This document shows, in pieces, positions 1-8,593 of a stretch of 64,000 nucleotides of DNA. Both the position numbers and the translations under genes were made by a program. Numbering within the stretch: position 1 is the first letter of the stretch; each line of letters opens with the position of its first letter. This stretch comes from ZC4RG20 sp036381515 (lineage in GTDB: Bacteria; Pseudomonadota; Gammaproteobacteria; Steroidobacterales; Rariloculaceae). The notes beneath the pieces are model-generated. The model was not told where the DNA came from. It did not search any database and saw only the letters and a list, made by a program, of their open reading frames with translations. Where the stretch lies: contig DASVCR010000072.1 in NCBI GenBank assembly GCA_036381515.1, positions 1 to 64,000 on the forward strand, read 5' to 3'.

Positions 1-707
1 TCGTCGTCGGCGGCGGGATCACGGATCTCAAGCTCAACCTGCTGTTCGACGTGGACCTGCTCGCGCGGAGCTCTCCGTCGTTCGCGCAGCCGCCGGACTT
101 CCGCACGAACCTGCAGGCGCCGCCGACGGAGGCGCGCACGCCGGTGTCGGTTGCGGACCCGGCGGCGCCCGTCGTGGACGACGATGCCCGCGCCGCGCCG
201 GCCGCGCCGCTCGCGGTGCGCGACGTCCGGGAGCTGAGCGGGCCGCTGTGGCGGCTGACCGAGAACGGCGGCGCCGACGGCTCCGCGCTCGGGCCGCCGA
301 TCGTGCACTTCATCTGGGGCGCCGCTTGGAACATTCCCTGCGTCGCGCTGAGCGTCGCGGAGCGCTTCGATCAGTTTGCGGCGGACGGCACGCCGCTCAG
401 GAGCTGGGTGTGCATTCATCTGCGGCGCACGCATCTGCCGACGCGTCCCGAGCCCGCGGACGCGTGGTCGTATACGCCGGCCCGCGGCGCCGGCGCACGG
501 AGCGACGAATCGCTGCCGGAATCGGTCGTGCTGACCGATCCGGTCACGAGCTCGCGGCCGGATCTGATCTGCGACAGCGTGTACGGCGACCTCAGGCTGA
601 TGCACGCCCTGCTCGAGTTCAACGACATCGACGACTTCTGGTCCCTCGAGCCCGGACGGACGCTGCTGACGCCTCCGGCCGCGGTGCTGCGCGGCCAAGA
701 GCCATGA
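1..707 (+). CDS. eCIS tube-adaptor protein (Afp7/Pvc7-like, LysM), 5' end cut by window
   Basis: The frame is open from base 3 to the left edge, so the gene starts outside the window; the GTG at 51 is internal. The first visible residues (GGGITDLKLNLLFDVDL) and the later stretch PPIVHFIWGAAWNIP followed by an alternating 'SWVCIHLRRT' strand resemble the CIS_tube family, the tube-initiation or adaptor protein of contractile injection systems. The last 40 residues (YGDLRLMHALLEFNDIDDF, then LEPGRTLLTPP) look like a weak LysM repeat, as in Afp7/Pvc7. It is expected to connect the inner tube to the spike. Its TGA overlaps the ATG of the spike gene (ATGA), so the two are probably translationally coupled. 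Family assignment is by recognition of pattern and by position. Confidence 0.75.
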   Translation, partial: VVGGGITDLKLNLLFDVDLLARSSPSFAQPPDFRTNLQAPPTEARTPVSVADPAAPVVDDDARAAPAAPLAVRDVRELSGPLWRLTENGGADGSALGPPIVHFIWGAAWNIPCVALSVAERFDQFAADGTPLRSWVCIHLRRTHLPTRPEPADAWSYTPARGAGARSDESLPESVVLTDPVTSSRPDLICDSVYGDLRLMHALLEFNDIDDFWSLEPGRTLLTPPAAVLRGQEP

Positions 708-2221
708 GCGGGCCGTTCGATCTCCACGCACCCGGTTTCACGCTTCGCATCGGCGGGCGCGCCGCGTCGGACGCGTTCCTCGGCGCGCTGTCGGGGTGGC
801 GCGTGCATCAGCAGCTGTCGAGACCGTCCGTGTGCGAGCTGACGCTCCACGATGCATCCGCCGCGACCGTCGGCGCGCTCGCGCTGGGCGACGAGTGCGA
901 GCTCACGGACCTCGACGGCGCGCGGATCTTCTCCGGTGCCGTGACGTCGATCCGCAAGGAGAAGCGCGCGGACGGCCTGCGCGTGCTGACCGTGCGCGCG
1001 CACGACGCGCTCGAGCAGCTCAGGCGCCGGCAGGCGCTCGCGGTGCGTCGGCCCGATACGCTCGCCGCTCTCGTCGCGGCGGTCGTCGCCCCGCTCGGCG
1101 TCGACGTCGACGCCGACGAAGACGGTCCGCGCCTGCCCCTGATCGTGCAGTGGGGCGCTAACGATCTCGATTGGCTCGCTAACCTTTGCGCGGCCTACGG
1201 GAAGTACTTCTTCCTCGAAGGCGGCTCGTTGCGGCTGATGTCGCTGCAGGGCTCGCGAAGCCCTGCGGTCGAGCTCGACCCGGAGCGGGACCTGTTCGAA
1301 GCCGCGATCCTGTCGAACGCCGTGGGGCTCCGGACCGAAGCGCGCGCGTGCGCGTGGAATCCGCTGCGCGTCGAGGCGTACGCCGCGACCGTGATCGACT
1401 TCACGCTCGAGGCGGTGCCCGAGTGGCAGCGGGCGCCGGCGGAGCTCAAGGAAGTCGCGCGCGACATCTTCGGCGGCGCGGGACCGCAGGACGAGGACGT
1501 CGTGTCGCGCGTCGCGCAGGCCGATCTCGAGCGGGCCACGATGCGCGCGCATGCATTCGACGGGCTCGCGGAAGGCGATCCGAGGCTGATGCCGGGCACG
1601 CGGATCGTGCTCGGCGGCGCGGACGACGCGTTCCAGGGAGAGTTCACGCTGACCCGCGTCGAGCACGCGTACACGCCGGAAGCGGGGTTCACGTCCGCGA
1701 TCTCGTCCGAGGCGCCGCCCGATCCGGTCCGCCTCGCGGCTCCGGGCATCACACTCGGCGTCGTGATCGACACGGACGATCCGGACGACGCGGGCCGCGT
1801 CCGCGTGCGCCTCAAGGCGTTCAACGACGTCGAATCCGATTGGCTCAACGTGATGAGCTTGGGCGCGGGCGAAGGCAAGGGCTTCGTCGCGCAGCCGGAG
1901 GAAGGCGACAACGTCCTCGTCGCGTTCGTCAACGACAACCCCGCGCAGGGCGTCGTGCTCGGCGGCCTGTTCGGCGCGCATCCGCTGCACGACCGCGACG
2001 TCGCCCGCGCGCGTCCGCGGCCCTGCTCGCTGCGCACGCGCGACGGTCAGCAGCTGCGCCTCGACGATGCGGCCGGCGCCGTCACGCTGACGTCGCGCGG
2101 CGGCGTGCTCGATCTCGACCCGGACGGCGTCGTGCTCGAGACGCGCGCCGATCTCCGCATTGCCGCGCCGGGACGCCGGATCACGATCGTCGCGGACAGG
2201 ATCGACTTCAAGAGGGGATGA
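704..2221 (+). CDS. eCIS spike protein, VgrG-like (gpD hub + gp5 OB-fold; Afp8/Pvc8-like)
   Basis: 505 residues. The start chosen is the ATG at 704, overlapping the previous stop; the upstream open frame is an Arg-rich shadow. Residues 1-330 resemble the phage late-control D / gp27 hub fold (MSGPFDLHAPGFTLRIGG start). Residues about 345-435 form the OB-fold of phage baseplate V / gp5 type (GVVIDTDDPDDAGRVRVRL, and a QPEEGDNVLVAF motif). The tail is a short beta-rich needle with repeating D/V strands ending in FKRG. The product should be a trimeric spike under the PAAR tip. It sits between the tube adaptor and the PAAR gene, in typical CIS order. Confidence 0.9.
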   Translation: MSGPFDLHAPGFTLRIGGRAASDAFLGALSGWRVHQQLSRPSVCELTLHDASAATVGALALGDECELTDLDGARIFSGAVTSIRKEKRADGLRVLTVRAHDALEQLRRRQALAVRRPDTLAALVAAVVAPLGVDVDADEDGPRLPLIVQWGANDLDWLANLCAAYGKYFFLEGGSLRLMSLQGSRSPAVELDPERDLFEAAILSNAVGLRTEARACAWNPLRVEAYAATVIDFTLEAVPEWQRAPAELKEVARDIFGGAGPQDEDVVSRVAQADLERATMRAHAFDGLAEGDPRLMPGTRIVLGGADDAFQGEFTLTRVEHAYTPEAGFTSAISSEAPPDPVRLAAPGITLGVVIDTDDPDDAGRVRVRLKAFNDVESDWLNVMSLGAGEGKGFVAQPEEGDNVLVAFVNDNPAQGVVLGGLFGAHPLHDRDVARARPRPCSLRTRDGQQLRLDDAAGAVTLTSRGGVLDLDPDGVVLETRADLRIAAPGRRITIVADRIDFKRG

Positions 2222-2225
2222 GCGG

Positions 2226-2567
2226 GTGCTGCTCCTGACACTCGACGCGTACTTCCTGTGCGAGCACGACGGGCGAGCCGATCCGAAGGCCCGTCAATCG
2301 TACGTGACGATCGACGGCTCGCCGGTGCTCGTGCACGGGGATCCGGTCGGGCGGCCGATCAGCATGTGCCCGAACTTCAATCCGCCCGCCGGCATGAAGC
2401 CGTGCACGACGACGCTGAAGGTCGAGAAGGGCTACTCGAGCTTCATCCGGATCTCGGGCCGCCCCGTCTGCCTCTCCGGCGTCGAAGGGCTGACCGACGG
2501 CACGCCGTCCGGCGTCGTCCGCTACCGCGTGCATCGCAGCGGGCAAGGCTGGGTGCGCGGCCAATGA
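2226..2567 (+). CDS. PAAR-like spike-tip protein of the eCIS
   Basis: 113 residues from a GTG at 2226, four bases after the spike stop; there is no ATG in a sensible place. The protein has repeated glycine/proline turns and spaced Cys residues (FLCEHDG, SMCPNFNPP, KPCTTT, PVCLSG), as in the PAAR-like cone proteins of eCIS loci. It would cap the VgrG-like trimer and form the sharp point. Here it precedes gp25, whereas in Afp the order is gp25 then PAAR (Afp9, Afp10). The stop overlaps the next ATG (ATGA). Confidence 0.8.
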   Translation: MLLLTLDAYFLCEHDGRADPKARQSYVTIDGSPVLVHGDPVGRPISMCPNFNPPAGMKPCTTTLKVEKGYSSFIRISGRPVCLSGVEGLTDGTPSGVVRYRVHRSGQGWVRGQ

Positions 2568-3034
2568 GCGCGATGAAGCGGCTCCGCGCGTTGCGCTTCG
2601 ACCTGCCGTTCGAGGCGGGCGGCGATCACGGCCCGAGCGAGTCCGGGCTGCGTCTTTCGCCGTCCGGCGGCCTGACGCTGATCGAGGGCGCCGACGCGAT
2701 TCGCCAGGCCATCATGATTTTGTTGTCGACGCGGCCCGGCGAGCGCGTGATGCGGCCCGAGTACGGCTGTCCGCTGCACCGGCTCGCGTTCGAGCCGAAC
2801 GACGCCGCGACCGCAGGATTGGCGATGCATTACATCCGCACGGCGCTGACGCGCTGGGAGCCGCGCATCGATATCGTCTCGCTGACGGCCGAGCCCGGCA
2901 GCGACGTCGACGCGGCAGGCGGGCGCCTCGTCGTGCGCCTCGAGTATCGGATACGGGCGACGAGCGAGATCGCCGCGTTGCAGTTCGACCTCGACCTTCA
3001 TGGGCAGGACCTCGATGCCGTTTCCAACGCCTAA
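2564..3034 (+). CDS. gp25-like baseplate wedge protein (Afp9/Pvc9-like)
   Basis: 156 residues. It belongs to the GPW/gp25 family: the core 'GADAIRQAIMILLSTRPGER' followed by 'MRPEYGCPLHRL' is the diagnostic region of the T4 gp25 / T6SS TssE / Afp9 wedge component, which nucleates sheath assembly on the baseplate. The start is the ATG inside the ATGA overlap with the PAAR gene; a second ATG lies three codons later. Its 3' end overlaps the start of the baseplate-J gene by 20 bases, so tube adaptor to J form one translational unit. Confidence 0.92.
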   Translation: MSAMKRLRALRFDLPFEAGGDHGPSESGLRLSPSGGLTLIEGADAIRQAIMILLSTRPGERVMRPEYGCPLHRLAFEPNDAATAGLAMHYIRTALTRWEPRIDIVSLTAEPGSDVDAAGGRLVVRLEYRIRATSEIAALQFDLDLHGQDLDAVSNA

Positions 3035-5564
3035 TCTCGACGACCGTTCGTTCGAGGACCTGGTAGCGCAGGCGATCGCTGCCGCCGCGCGCGCGTGCCC
3101 CCAGTGGACCGACCGCACGGCGGGCGATCCGATGATCGCGCTCCTCGAGGCGTCCGCGTTCCTGACCGACCTCTTGATCTACCGCGTGAACCGCATGCCC
3201 GAGAAGGCATACGTCGCGTTCCTGAATCTGATCGGCGCGTCGATCGGCCCTCCCGCGGCCGCGGTGGCCACGGTCCGCTTCACGCGCCGGAAGGACGTCG
3301 CGGGTCCGCTCGAGATTCCGGCCGGCACGCGCATCAAGGCGAGCGGATCGGGCGTGACGTTCGTGCTCGCCGAGACCGTGAAGCTCGCGGCGGGCGACGA
3401 CGAAGCGGAAGGCAAGGCGCTTCATTGCGAGATCGTCGACGGCGAGAAGCTCGGCGTCAGCAGCGGGGCGCCGGGTCAGGTCTTTCAGCTCGCGCGCGCT
3501 CCGGTCATCGCCGACTCGGGCGACGGGCTCGATCTGATCATCGGCGTCGAGGAGCCGGCCGAGGAAATCCCGCCGAACGCCCGTTCGCGCGAGTTCGGCG
3601 GCAAGGCGTATCGCCTGTGGCAGGAGGTCGAGGGATTCTGGTCGGCCGATCCGAATGCATCGGTCTACGTCTGCGACCGGCATCAGGGTCGCGTGATGTT
3701 CGCGCCCGCGGTGCAGGGCGAATCCGGGGAGGGCGTCGCGCGTGCGCCGGCGCTCGCGCGCGTGCCCCCCGCCGGCCGCGAGATCCGCGCGTGGTACCGT
3801 TGCGGAGGCGGCAGCTCCGGCAATCTCGCGCCGCACATGCTGGACACGATCGACGGCCCGAATCCGGGCGTCGACGTCGACAATCCCGCGCGCGCCGCGG
3901 GCGGCCGCGACGCGGAATCGCTGCAGGCGGCGCTCGCACGCGGCCCGCACGCGCTGCGCGCGATGGACACGGCGGTCACGGCGCGCGATTTCGAGCGCGC
4001 CGCGCTCGCTACGCGGGTCGCGGTACGTGCGCGCGCGTTCGCGCGCTCGCAGATGTGGCGCCACGGCGAGCCGGGCACGGTCGAGATCCAGCTCGTGCCG
4101 TACGTCGACGAGCGGATGCCGGTCGCGCAGCGCGCGCTCGCCGCGACGCTCGAGGCGCACCAGTCGCCCGCCTTGCTCGAGCGCGTCCAGGCGGTCGTCG
4201 CGCGGCGCTCGCCGCTCGGCGTCAGGACGGCCGTCGGCTGGGCCCGCACGCGGTCCGTCGCCGTGCAGCTCCGCGTCGCGTGCTTTCGTGAGGAGAGCCC
4301 GGACGCGGTGAAGCGGCGTCTCGAGGACGAGATCTACGCGGCGATCTCGCCGTTCGCGGCGCGCGACTTCGGGCAGCCGCTGCGCGCGTCCGACATCCAC
4401 GAGCTCGTCGCGAAGGAGCCGGGCGTCCGCTACGTCGAGCGTCTGCGCTTCGTCGTCGAGGAGTCGCCGCGGCGCGCGTGCCGGAGCATCCGCGCCGACT
4501 TCTTTCAGCCGCGCACGTGGCACGCGGCGAGCGGCTCCGCGATCTATCGGTCGCTCGACGACGGCGACAGCTGGGTCGAGACGCTGCGCCTCGAGGACGG
4601 CGAGACGGCGCTCCTCTGTCAGCCGCATCCGCTGCGCGCGGGATGGCTCGCCGCGATCGGCGTCCGCCCGGACGGCTCGAGCTCGATTCACCTTTCCGTC
4701 GACTGCGGCGACACGTGGCGGCGCAACGTGGCGGTGCTCGCGTTCGGCGTGAACGACGCGGCCTGGTCCGCGTCGGGCGACGAGCCCGAGCTCTTTCTCG
4801 CGACGGCGAAGGGCTTGTTCGCCTACGACCCGCTGAAAAGCGATCCGCCGCGCCGGATCATCGTGATCGAGGACGACGACAAGTACGGCTTCTGGGCCGT
4901 CGCCGCCGCGCCGCCGCTCTACGGTGCGACGACGATCGCGGTCGCGGCGGGCGAGCGCAAGGGCGTGTGGCTCTCGACCGCGGGCGCGCAGTCGCACAAG
5001 TTCCGGCTCTGCGGCCTGCAGGGCAACGACGTTCGCGTGCTCGAGACGGAGCTCCACGGCGGCCGCGCGTTTCTCTGGGCCGGTTTCGCGGCGGAGGGCG
5101 GCGCCACGGGGCAGGGCTGCGCGCGGCTCGAGCTCCGCGGCTTCGAGGTCGATCCCGGCGGTTGGCGGCAGCTCGGCGAGGGCTGGAAGGGCGGCAGCTG
5201 CGAGGCGATCGCCTTTGCCGGCGGGCACGTGTTTGCGGCGTCGAATCGCTCGGGCATCCTGCGGCTTGCGACGTCGCATCTCGAGCAGGGCTGGATCTCG
5301 GGCCCGATCGACAACGGGCTGCCTATCCGCGACGAGCAGCGGCTGTTCCACGAGGTCGACGACGTCGCCGCCCGCGTGCAGACGCAGGGCTCGCCGATCG
5401 TGATGGCGGGAGGGCCGGTCGGCGTGTTCCGCAGCCGCGACGGCGGCGCGACGTTCCACGACGCGTCGCGCACGACGTTCGAGGACTACGTCGCGTTGCC
5501 CGAAGGGTGGCTGTTCGCGTCGGCGCAGCACGAGGTCGAGGTCGTGTCGGAAGAGGCCATCTGA
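3015..5564 (+). CDS. Baseplate J-like wedge protein fused to C-terminal Asp-box beta-propeller (Afp11-like)
   Basis: 849 residues from the ATG at 3015, preceded by AGGA; an ATG at 3000 lacks a ribosome site. Residues 1-490 are a baseplate-J/gp6 wedge protein (N-terminal DPMIALLEASAFLTDLLIYR, then a C-terminal half with LGVRTAVGWARTRSVAVQLR). From about 495 the sequence changes to a beta-propeller-like region with three clear Asp-box (BNR) motifs: S513-x-D-x-G-x-SW, S561-x-D-x-G-x-TW and S807-x-D-x-G-x-TF, plus degenerate ones between. Such propellers bind glycans or proteins, so the wedge may also carry a surface-exposed binding module. The fusion is read through without a frameshift. Domain limits are approximate. 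Confidence 0.87.
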   Translation: MPFPTPNLDDRSFEDLVAQAIAAAARACPQWTDRTAGDPMIALLEASAFLTDLLIYRVNRMPEKAYVAFLNLIGASIGPPAAAVATVRFTRRKDVAGPLEIPAGTRIKASGSGVTFVLAETVKLAAGDDEAEGKALHCEIVDGEKLGVSSGAPGQVFQLARAPVIADSGDGLDLIIGVEEPAEEIPPNARSREFGGKAYRLWQEVEGFWSADPNASVYVCDRHQGRVMFAPAVQGESGEGVARAPALARVPPAGREIRAWYRCGGGSSGNLAPHMLDTIDGPNPGVDVDNPARAAGGRDAESLQAALARGPHALRAMDTAVTARDFERAALATRVAVRARAFARSQMWRHGEPGTVEIQLVPYVDERMPVAQRALAATLEAHQSPALLERVQAVVARRSPLGVRTAVGWARTRSVAVQLRVACFREESPDAVKRRLEDEIYAAISPFAARDFGQPLRASDIHELVAKEPGVRYVERLRFVVEESPRRACRSIRADFFQPRTWHAASGSAIYRSLDDGDSWVETLRLEDGETALLCQPHPLRAGWLAAIGVRPDGSSSIHLSVDCGDTWRRNVAVLAFGVNDAAWSASGDEPELFLATAKGLFAYDPLKSDPPRRIIVIEDDDKYGFWAVAAAPPLYGATTIAVAAGERKGVWLSTAGAQSHKFRLCGLQGNDVRVLETELHGGRAFLWAGFAAEGGATGQGCARLELRGFEVDPGGWRQLGEGWKGGSCEAIAFAGGHVFAASNRSGILRLATSHLEQGWISGPIDNGLPIRDEQRLFHEVDDVAARVQTQGSPIVMAGGPVGVFRSRDGGATFHDASRTTFEDYVALPEGWLFASAQHEVEVVSEEAI

Positions 5565-5571
5565 CCGTCGT

Positions 5572-6129
5572 ATGAAGGCCGAGAAGATCGCGCGTCTCTT
5601 GCCCGAGATTTTCCAGGCCACGGTGGGCCGGGGCGGGCCGCTCGACGGATTCCTCGCCGCGCAGGAGGCGCTGCACGAGCCGGCGGAAGCCGCGATCGCG
5701 GGGTTCGCCGAATATCTCGATCCGCGAACCGCGCCGCCTCGCTTCGTCTACATGCTGGCCCGCTGGACGGACCTCGATTACCTGCTCGAAGGCTCTCCGG
5801 CGGCACCGTATTTCCCGGGCGGCGTGGGCCGGTTGCGGGAGCTCGTCGCGGCGGTCGCGCGCAACGGCCGCGAGCGGGGCACCGAGCGCGCGCTGATCAG
5901 GATGCTCGAGACCGCGACGGGCTGCGCCGGCTACCGCGTCGAGACGGACGATGCCGCGCCGTTTCACTTCCGCCTCGTTGCGCCGTACGAGGCGCGCACG
6001 TTCGAGCGGCTCGTCAGGCGGATCGTCGCGGCGGAGAAGCCGGCCTTCGCGACCTGCGACGTGCGCTTCGAGCCTGCGCCCGGGCGCCCGGGCGGCGAGC
6101 GCGCCGAGGCGGAGCCGATGGACGATTAG
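5572..6129 (+). CDS. P2 gpI-like baseplate/tail protein (Afp12-like)
   Basis: 185 residues, seven bases after the J gene. The pattern 'ARLLPEIFQATV' at the N-terminus, 'YLDPRTAPPRFVYMLARWTD' and 'RNGRERGTERALIRMLETAT' is the phage tail protein I / Afp12 signature: the protein that ends the wedge and joins baseplate to fibres. Normal Afp12 proteins can be far longer; this one is close to minimal P2 gpI size. No tail-fibre gene follows it in the window. Confidence 0.85.
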   Translation: MKAEKIARLLPEIFQATVGRGGPLDGFLAAQEALHEPAEAAIAGFAEYLDPRTAPPRFVYMLARWTDLDYLLEGSPAAPYFPGGVGRLRELVAAVARNGRERGTERALIRMLETATGCAGYRVETDDAAPFHFRLVAPYEARTFERLVRRIVAAEKPAFATCDVRFEPAPGRPGGERAEAEPMDD

Positions 6130-6253
6130 TTAGCCGTTCGAACGCACGCGGAGCGCGTTGAACGAATGCGTGTTCGGGCGTATCGTCGCCGCGATGGCTC
6201 GAAAGATCTCCGTCACGCGAGCACTTGAAGTCGTCTGACTCGAGGAAAAGACC

Positions 6254-7285
6254 ATGTCGAGCTTTACGATCACTACGCCTGCCGCGGAAGTCACGTTGAG
6301 CCCGTCGAAGGTGAGAAAAAGGGAAACCGCGAAGGGAACGGTGACCTACACGGTCACGAACACGTCCGGCGTGACCATCCGCACCGCGTTGCGCGTGAAG
6401 CCGGGCGCGGGCGCCGACCCGAGCTGGTTTACGGTGCGCGGCGGCGAAGAGCGCGACATCGGTCCCGGCGCGACCGAGGACTTCGCCGTCGACCTCTCCG
6501 TTCCCGGGCAACGGGTCGAAGGCGCGCCGGACGACGAGCGTTTGAAGCTGTCGTTCCACGCGGTCGCGGTGAACCTGAAGGACTCGGACAACGACGCGGA
6601 GGTCGGCTCCACGGTCGCGTTCCGTGCGCCGCGTCTCGAGACGGGCGGCGGTATCTCGTGGTGGATGATCGCGGCTGCCGCCGCGCTCGTGATTCTCGTC
6701 GTCGGCGCCGTAGTCGCGATTCCGAAGATCTTCGGCCCGGACGAGACGGTGCTGCTCCAGGACTTCCGGAACCGGTCGCTGAACGAGGCGCGCGCGGCGC
6801 TGACCGAGCAGGGGCTCGTCGTCGAGGAGCTTCACCCGTCGGGCCTGCAGCCGACCTTGCAGGCCGCGAAATTCTACGAGCAGGTCGTCGAGGATCAGAA
6901 TCCGCGCTCGGACGGCACGCTGGCGGTCGCGCCGGGCTCGCGCGTGAGCCTGATCTGGGAGTGGCGGCCGCTCAAGGTCACGGTGCCGGACGTCGCCGGG
7001 CAGTCGCTCGAAGAGGCGATTCGGATGATCGAGGAGAGCGGGCTGCGCTTCGTTCACGCGCAGGAGCCTTCGCAGCCTGCGCCTGGGACGAACTATTACC
7101 TCGTCGTCGACCGCGCGTCGCCGACCGGCTCCGTGGACGCGGGCACCGGCATCACGCTGTCGATGCGCTGGCAGCAGTGGACGTTCGGCGGAGTGATCTT
7201 CGATCGCAACGTCGTGCTCCAGGAGTTCGAGGTGCTCCGGAATCAGCCAAGCGAGGAGACTCTGCGTCGGCTGCCGCAGCGGTAG
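6254..7285 (+). CDS. Ig-like/TM/PASTA membrane protein at the eCIS locus
   Basis: 343 residues. The start is supported by GAGGAAAAG just upstream. Residues 1-128 form an Ig/CARDB-like beta domain (TYTVTNTSGVTIRTALRVKPG). A single transmembrane helix lies at about 134-156 (WWMIAAAAALVILVVGAVVA). Two PASTA-like repeats follow, at about 163-240 and 243-305 (VTVPDVAGQSLEEAIRMIEE). There is no signal peptide, so the N-terminal domain is probably cytoplasmic and the PASTA part periplasmic. Position directly behind the baseplate genes suggests a membrane anchor or docking factor for the injection machine; that role is inference. A 124-base gap separates it from the gpI gene, so it may have its own promoter. 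Confidence 0.8.
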   Translation: MSSFTITTPAAEVTLSPSKVRKRETAKGTVTYTVTNTSGVTIRTALRVKPGAGADPSWFTVRGGEERDIGPGATEDFAVDLSVPGQRVEGAPDDERLKLSFHAVAVNLKDSDNDAEVGSTVAFRAPRLETGGGISWWMIAAAAALVILVVGAVVAIPKIFGPDETVLLQDFRNRSLNEARAALTEQGLVVEELHPSGLQPTLQAAKFYEQVVEDQNPRSDGTLAVAPGSRVSLIWEWRPLKVTVPDVAGQSLEEAIRMIEESGLRFVHAQEPSQPAPGTNYYLVVDRASPTGSVDAGTGITLSMRWQQWTFGGVIFDRNVVLQEFEVLRNQPSEETLRRLPQR

Positions 7286-7309
7286 TCGCTTCCGCGCTCC
7301 CTCGACACG

Positions 7310-7858
7310 ATGAAGCTGCTGATCGTGATCTGCGTCGTCGTCCTGCTGCTGCAGCTCGCGGCGGTGGGCCGGAACATGTCGTCGAGCGACGGCGCGCCGC
7401 CGAGCAAGGAGGCCGTCGAGAACGGCGACTGGGATCCGGCGGTCGCCGTTCCCGTCGGTGCGAAGCTCGAGGCGCTCGTCGATCGATTTCGGCCGCGGCT
7501 CGAGCTGCCGTGGGAGGACGACACGCACGCCTTCCCGGCCGGCGCGAACGAGCCGGTCACGTTCGAAGGCGGAGCCGATCAGCGCGTCGCGAAGTTCGAG
7601 CTGACCGCCGGGACCGGCGTGCGCATCGGCTACGGCTGCGATTCGGGCGGCGAGGAGTGCGAGCAGGACGTCTGCCTCTGCGCCGCGAACGCGCCGCTCG
7701 AGCTCAGGCATTTCCTGATCTGCGGGGACGGATTCCGTCCCGAGGGAGGACGATGCCCGGCCGACGGCAATCTCGGCAAGATCGTCGTCCGCGAGGAGAC
7801 GGGCGTGCTCTGGTTCACCGGTCTCGGCGAGCTCGGCGGCACGGTCCGTCAGCGCTAG
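7310..7858 (+). CDS. Small membrane-anchored or exported Cys-rich protein, function unknown
   Basis: 182 residues. It begins with a strong hydrophobic segment (MKLLIVICVVVLLLQLAAVG), either a signal anchor or an uncleaved signal. The rest is polar with a Cys cluster at about 108-125 (GCDSGG, EEC, VCLC) and further Cys at LICGD and GRCPADG, suggesting disulphides outside the cytoplasm. It follows the PASTA gene by 24 bases and ends 18 bases from a converging gene. I do not recognise the family. Context makes it a candidate accessory of the eCIS. Confidence 0.65.
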   Translation: MKLLIVICVVVLLLQLAAVGRNMSSSDGAPPSKEAVENGDWDPAVAVPVGAKLEALVDRFRPRLELPWEDDTHAFPAGANEPVTFEGGADQRVAKFELTAGTGVRIGYGCDSGGEECEQDVCLCAANAPLELRHFLICGDGFRPEGGRCPADGNLGKIVVREETGVLWFTGLGELGGTVRQR

Positions 7859-7876
7859 ACGGCACGGGCGCCGGGG

Positions 7877-8569
7877 CTAGACCTGACGGGCCGCAGGGCG
7901 CACGCGCAGCGCCCGCACGACGCCGACGATCGACATGACGAAGATCAGCACGAGCATCACGAGCGCGAGGATCGCCGTGATCAGCGCGCCGACCGCGTCG
8001 GTGATGCTCGACAGGAACGGCGGCGGCCACGCGATCAGGAGGCTCGTGATCCACGTCGCGAGGAGCGACAGGCCGACGAGGAACATCAGCCCCTTGTTCT
8101 TCAGGTAGCCCAAGTCGGTCAGCGCGAGCATCACGAGGAAGAAGAGCTTCAAGAGCATCACGAGCGTCAGCGCCGCGATCGCCTCGCTCCTCGGGAAATC
8201 GGCGTAGACGGCGAGATACGCGAGCGTGCCGAACGGCGCGGCCATCAGCAGCCCGAGCATCAACAGGATCAGGCTGAACGCGAACACGATCAGCCCGATC
8301 GTGACGAACAGCCCGACGAAGGACAGGACCAGCGTCACGACGGACGACACCCGCGCCGTGAGCGCCTTGAACGGCAGGTGCTGAATGCTCATCAGCACGA
8401 CGAGATAGAGCAGGATCCCGTCGAGCAGCGCGAGGTACGGTCCGCCGAGGCCCGGCACGGACTCGCCGCCCGCGACGTTGCGAACGAACGTCAGCGTCGC
8501 GAGCTCGACCCCGACGACGAGCACGATCGTCAGCGCGGCGAGAACGAAGAACAGCGTGCGTGCGCCCAT
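7877..8569 (-). CDS. Polytopic inner-membrane protein, function unknown
   Basis: 230 residues with about six hydrophobic helices and little else (for example VVTLVLSFVGLFVTIGLIVF and ALVMLVLIFVMSIVGVV). The start has a clear GGAGG upstream. It is the last gene of a four-gene minus-strand operon (12924 to 7877), 24 bases after the HEAVH membrane protein. The family is not recognised. It could form a complex with its upstream neighbour. Confidence 0.7.
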   Translation of the reverse strand: MGARTLFFVLAALTIVLVVGVELATLTFVRNVAGGESVPGLGGPYLALLDGILLYLVVLMSIQHLPFKALTARVSSVVTLVLSFVGLFVTIGLIVFAFSLILLMLGLLMAAPFGTLAYLAVYADFPRSEAIAALTLVMLLKLFFLVMLALTDLGYLKNKGLMFLVGLSLLATWITSLLIAWPPPFLSSITDAVGALITAILALVMLVLIFVMSIVGVVRALRVRPAARQV

Positions 8570-8593
8570 GCGCGGCCTCCGTGCCGTCAGAAG

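Noticed and set aside
2712..5621. Long open frame on the minus strand opposite the baseplate genes
   Set aside because: Arg-rich low-complexity product with no domain; an antisense shadow produced by high GC content. The + strand genes have clear family matches.
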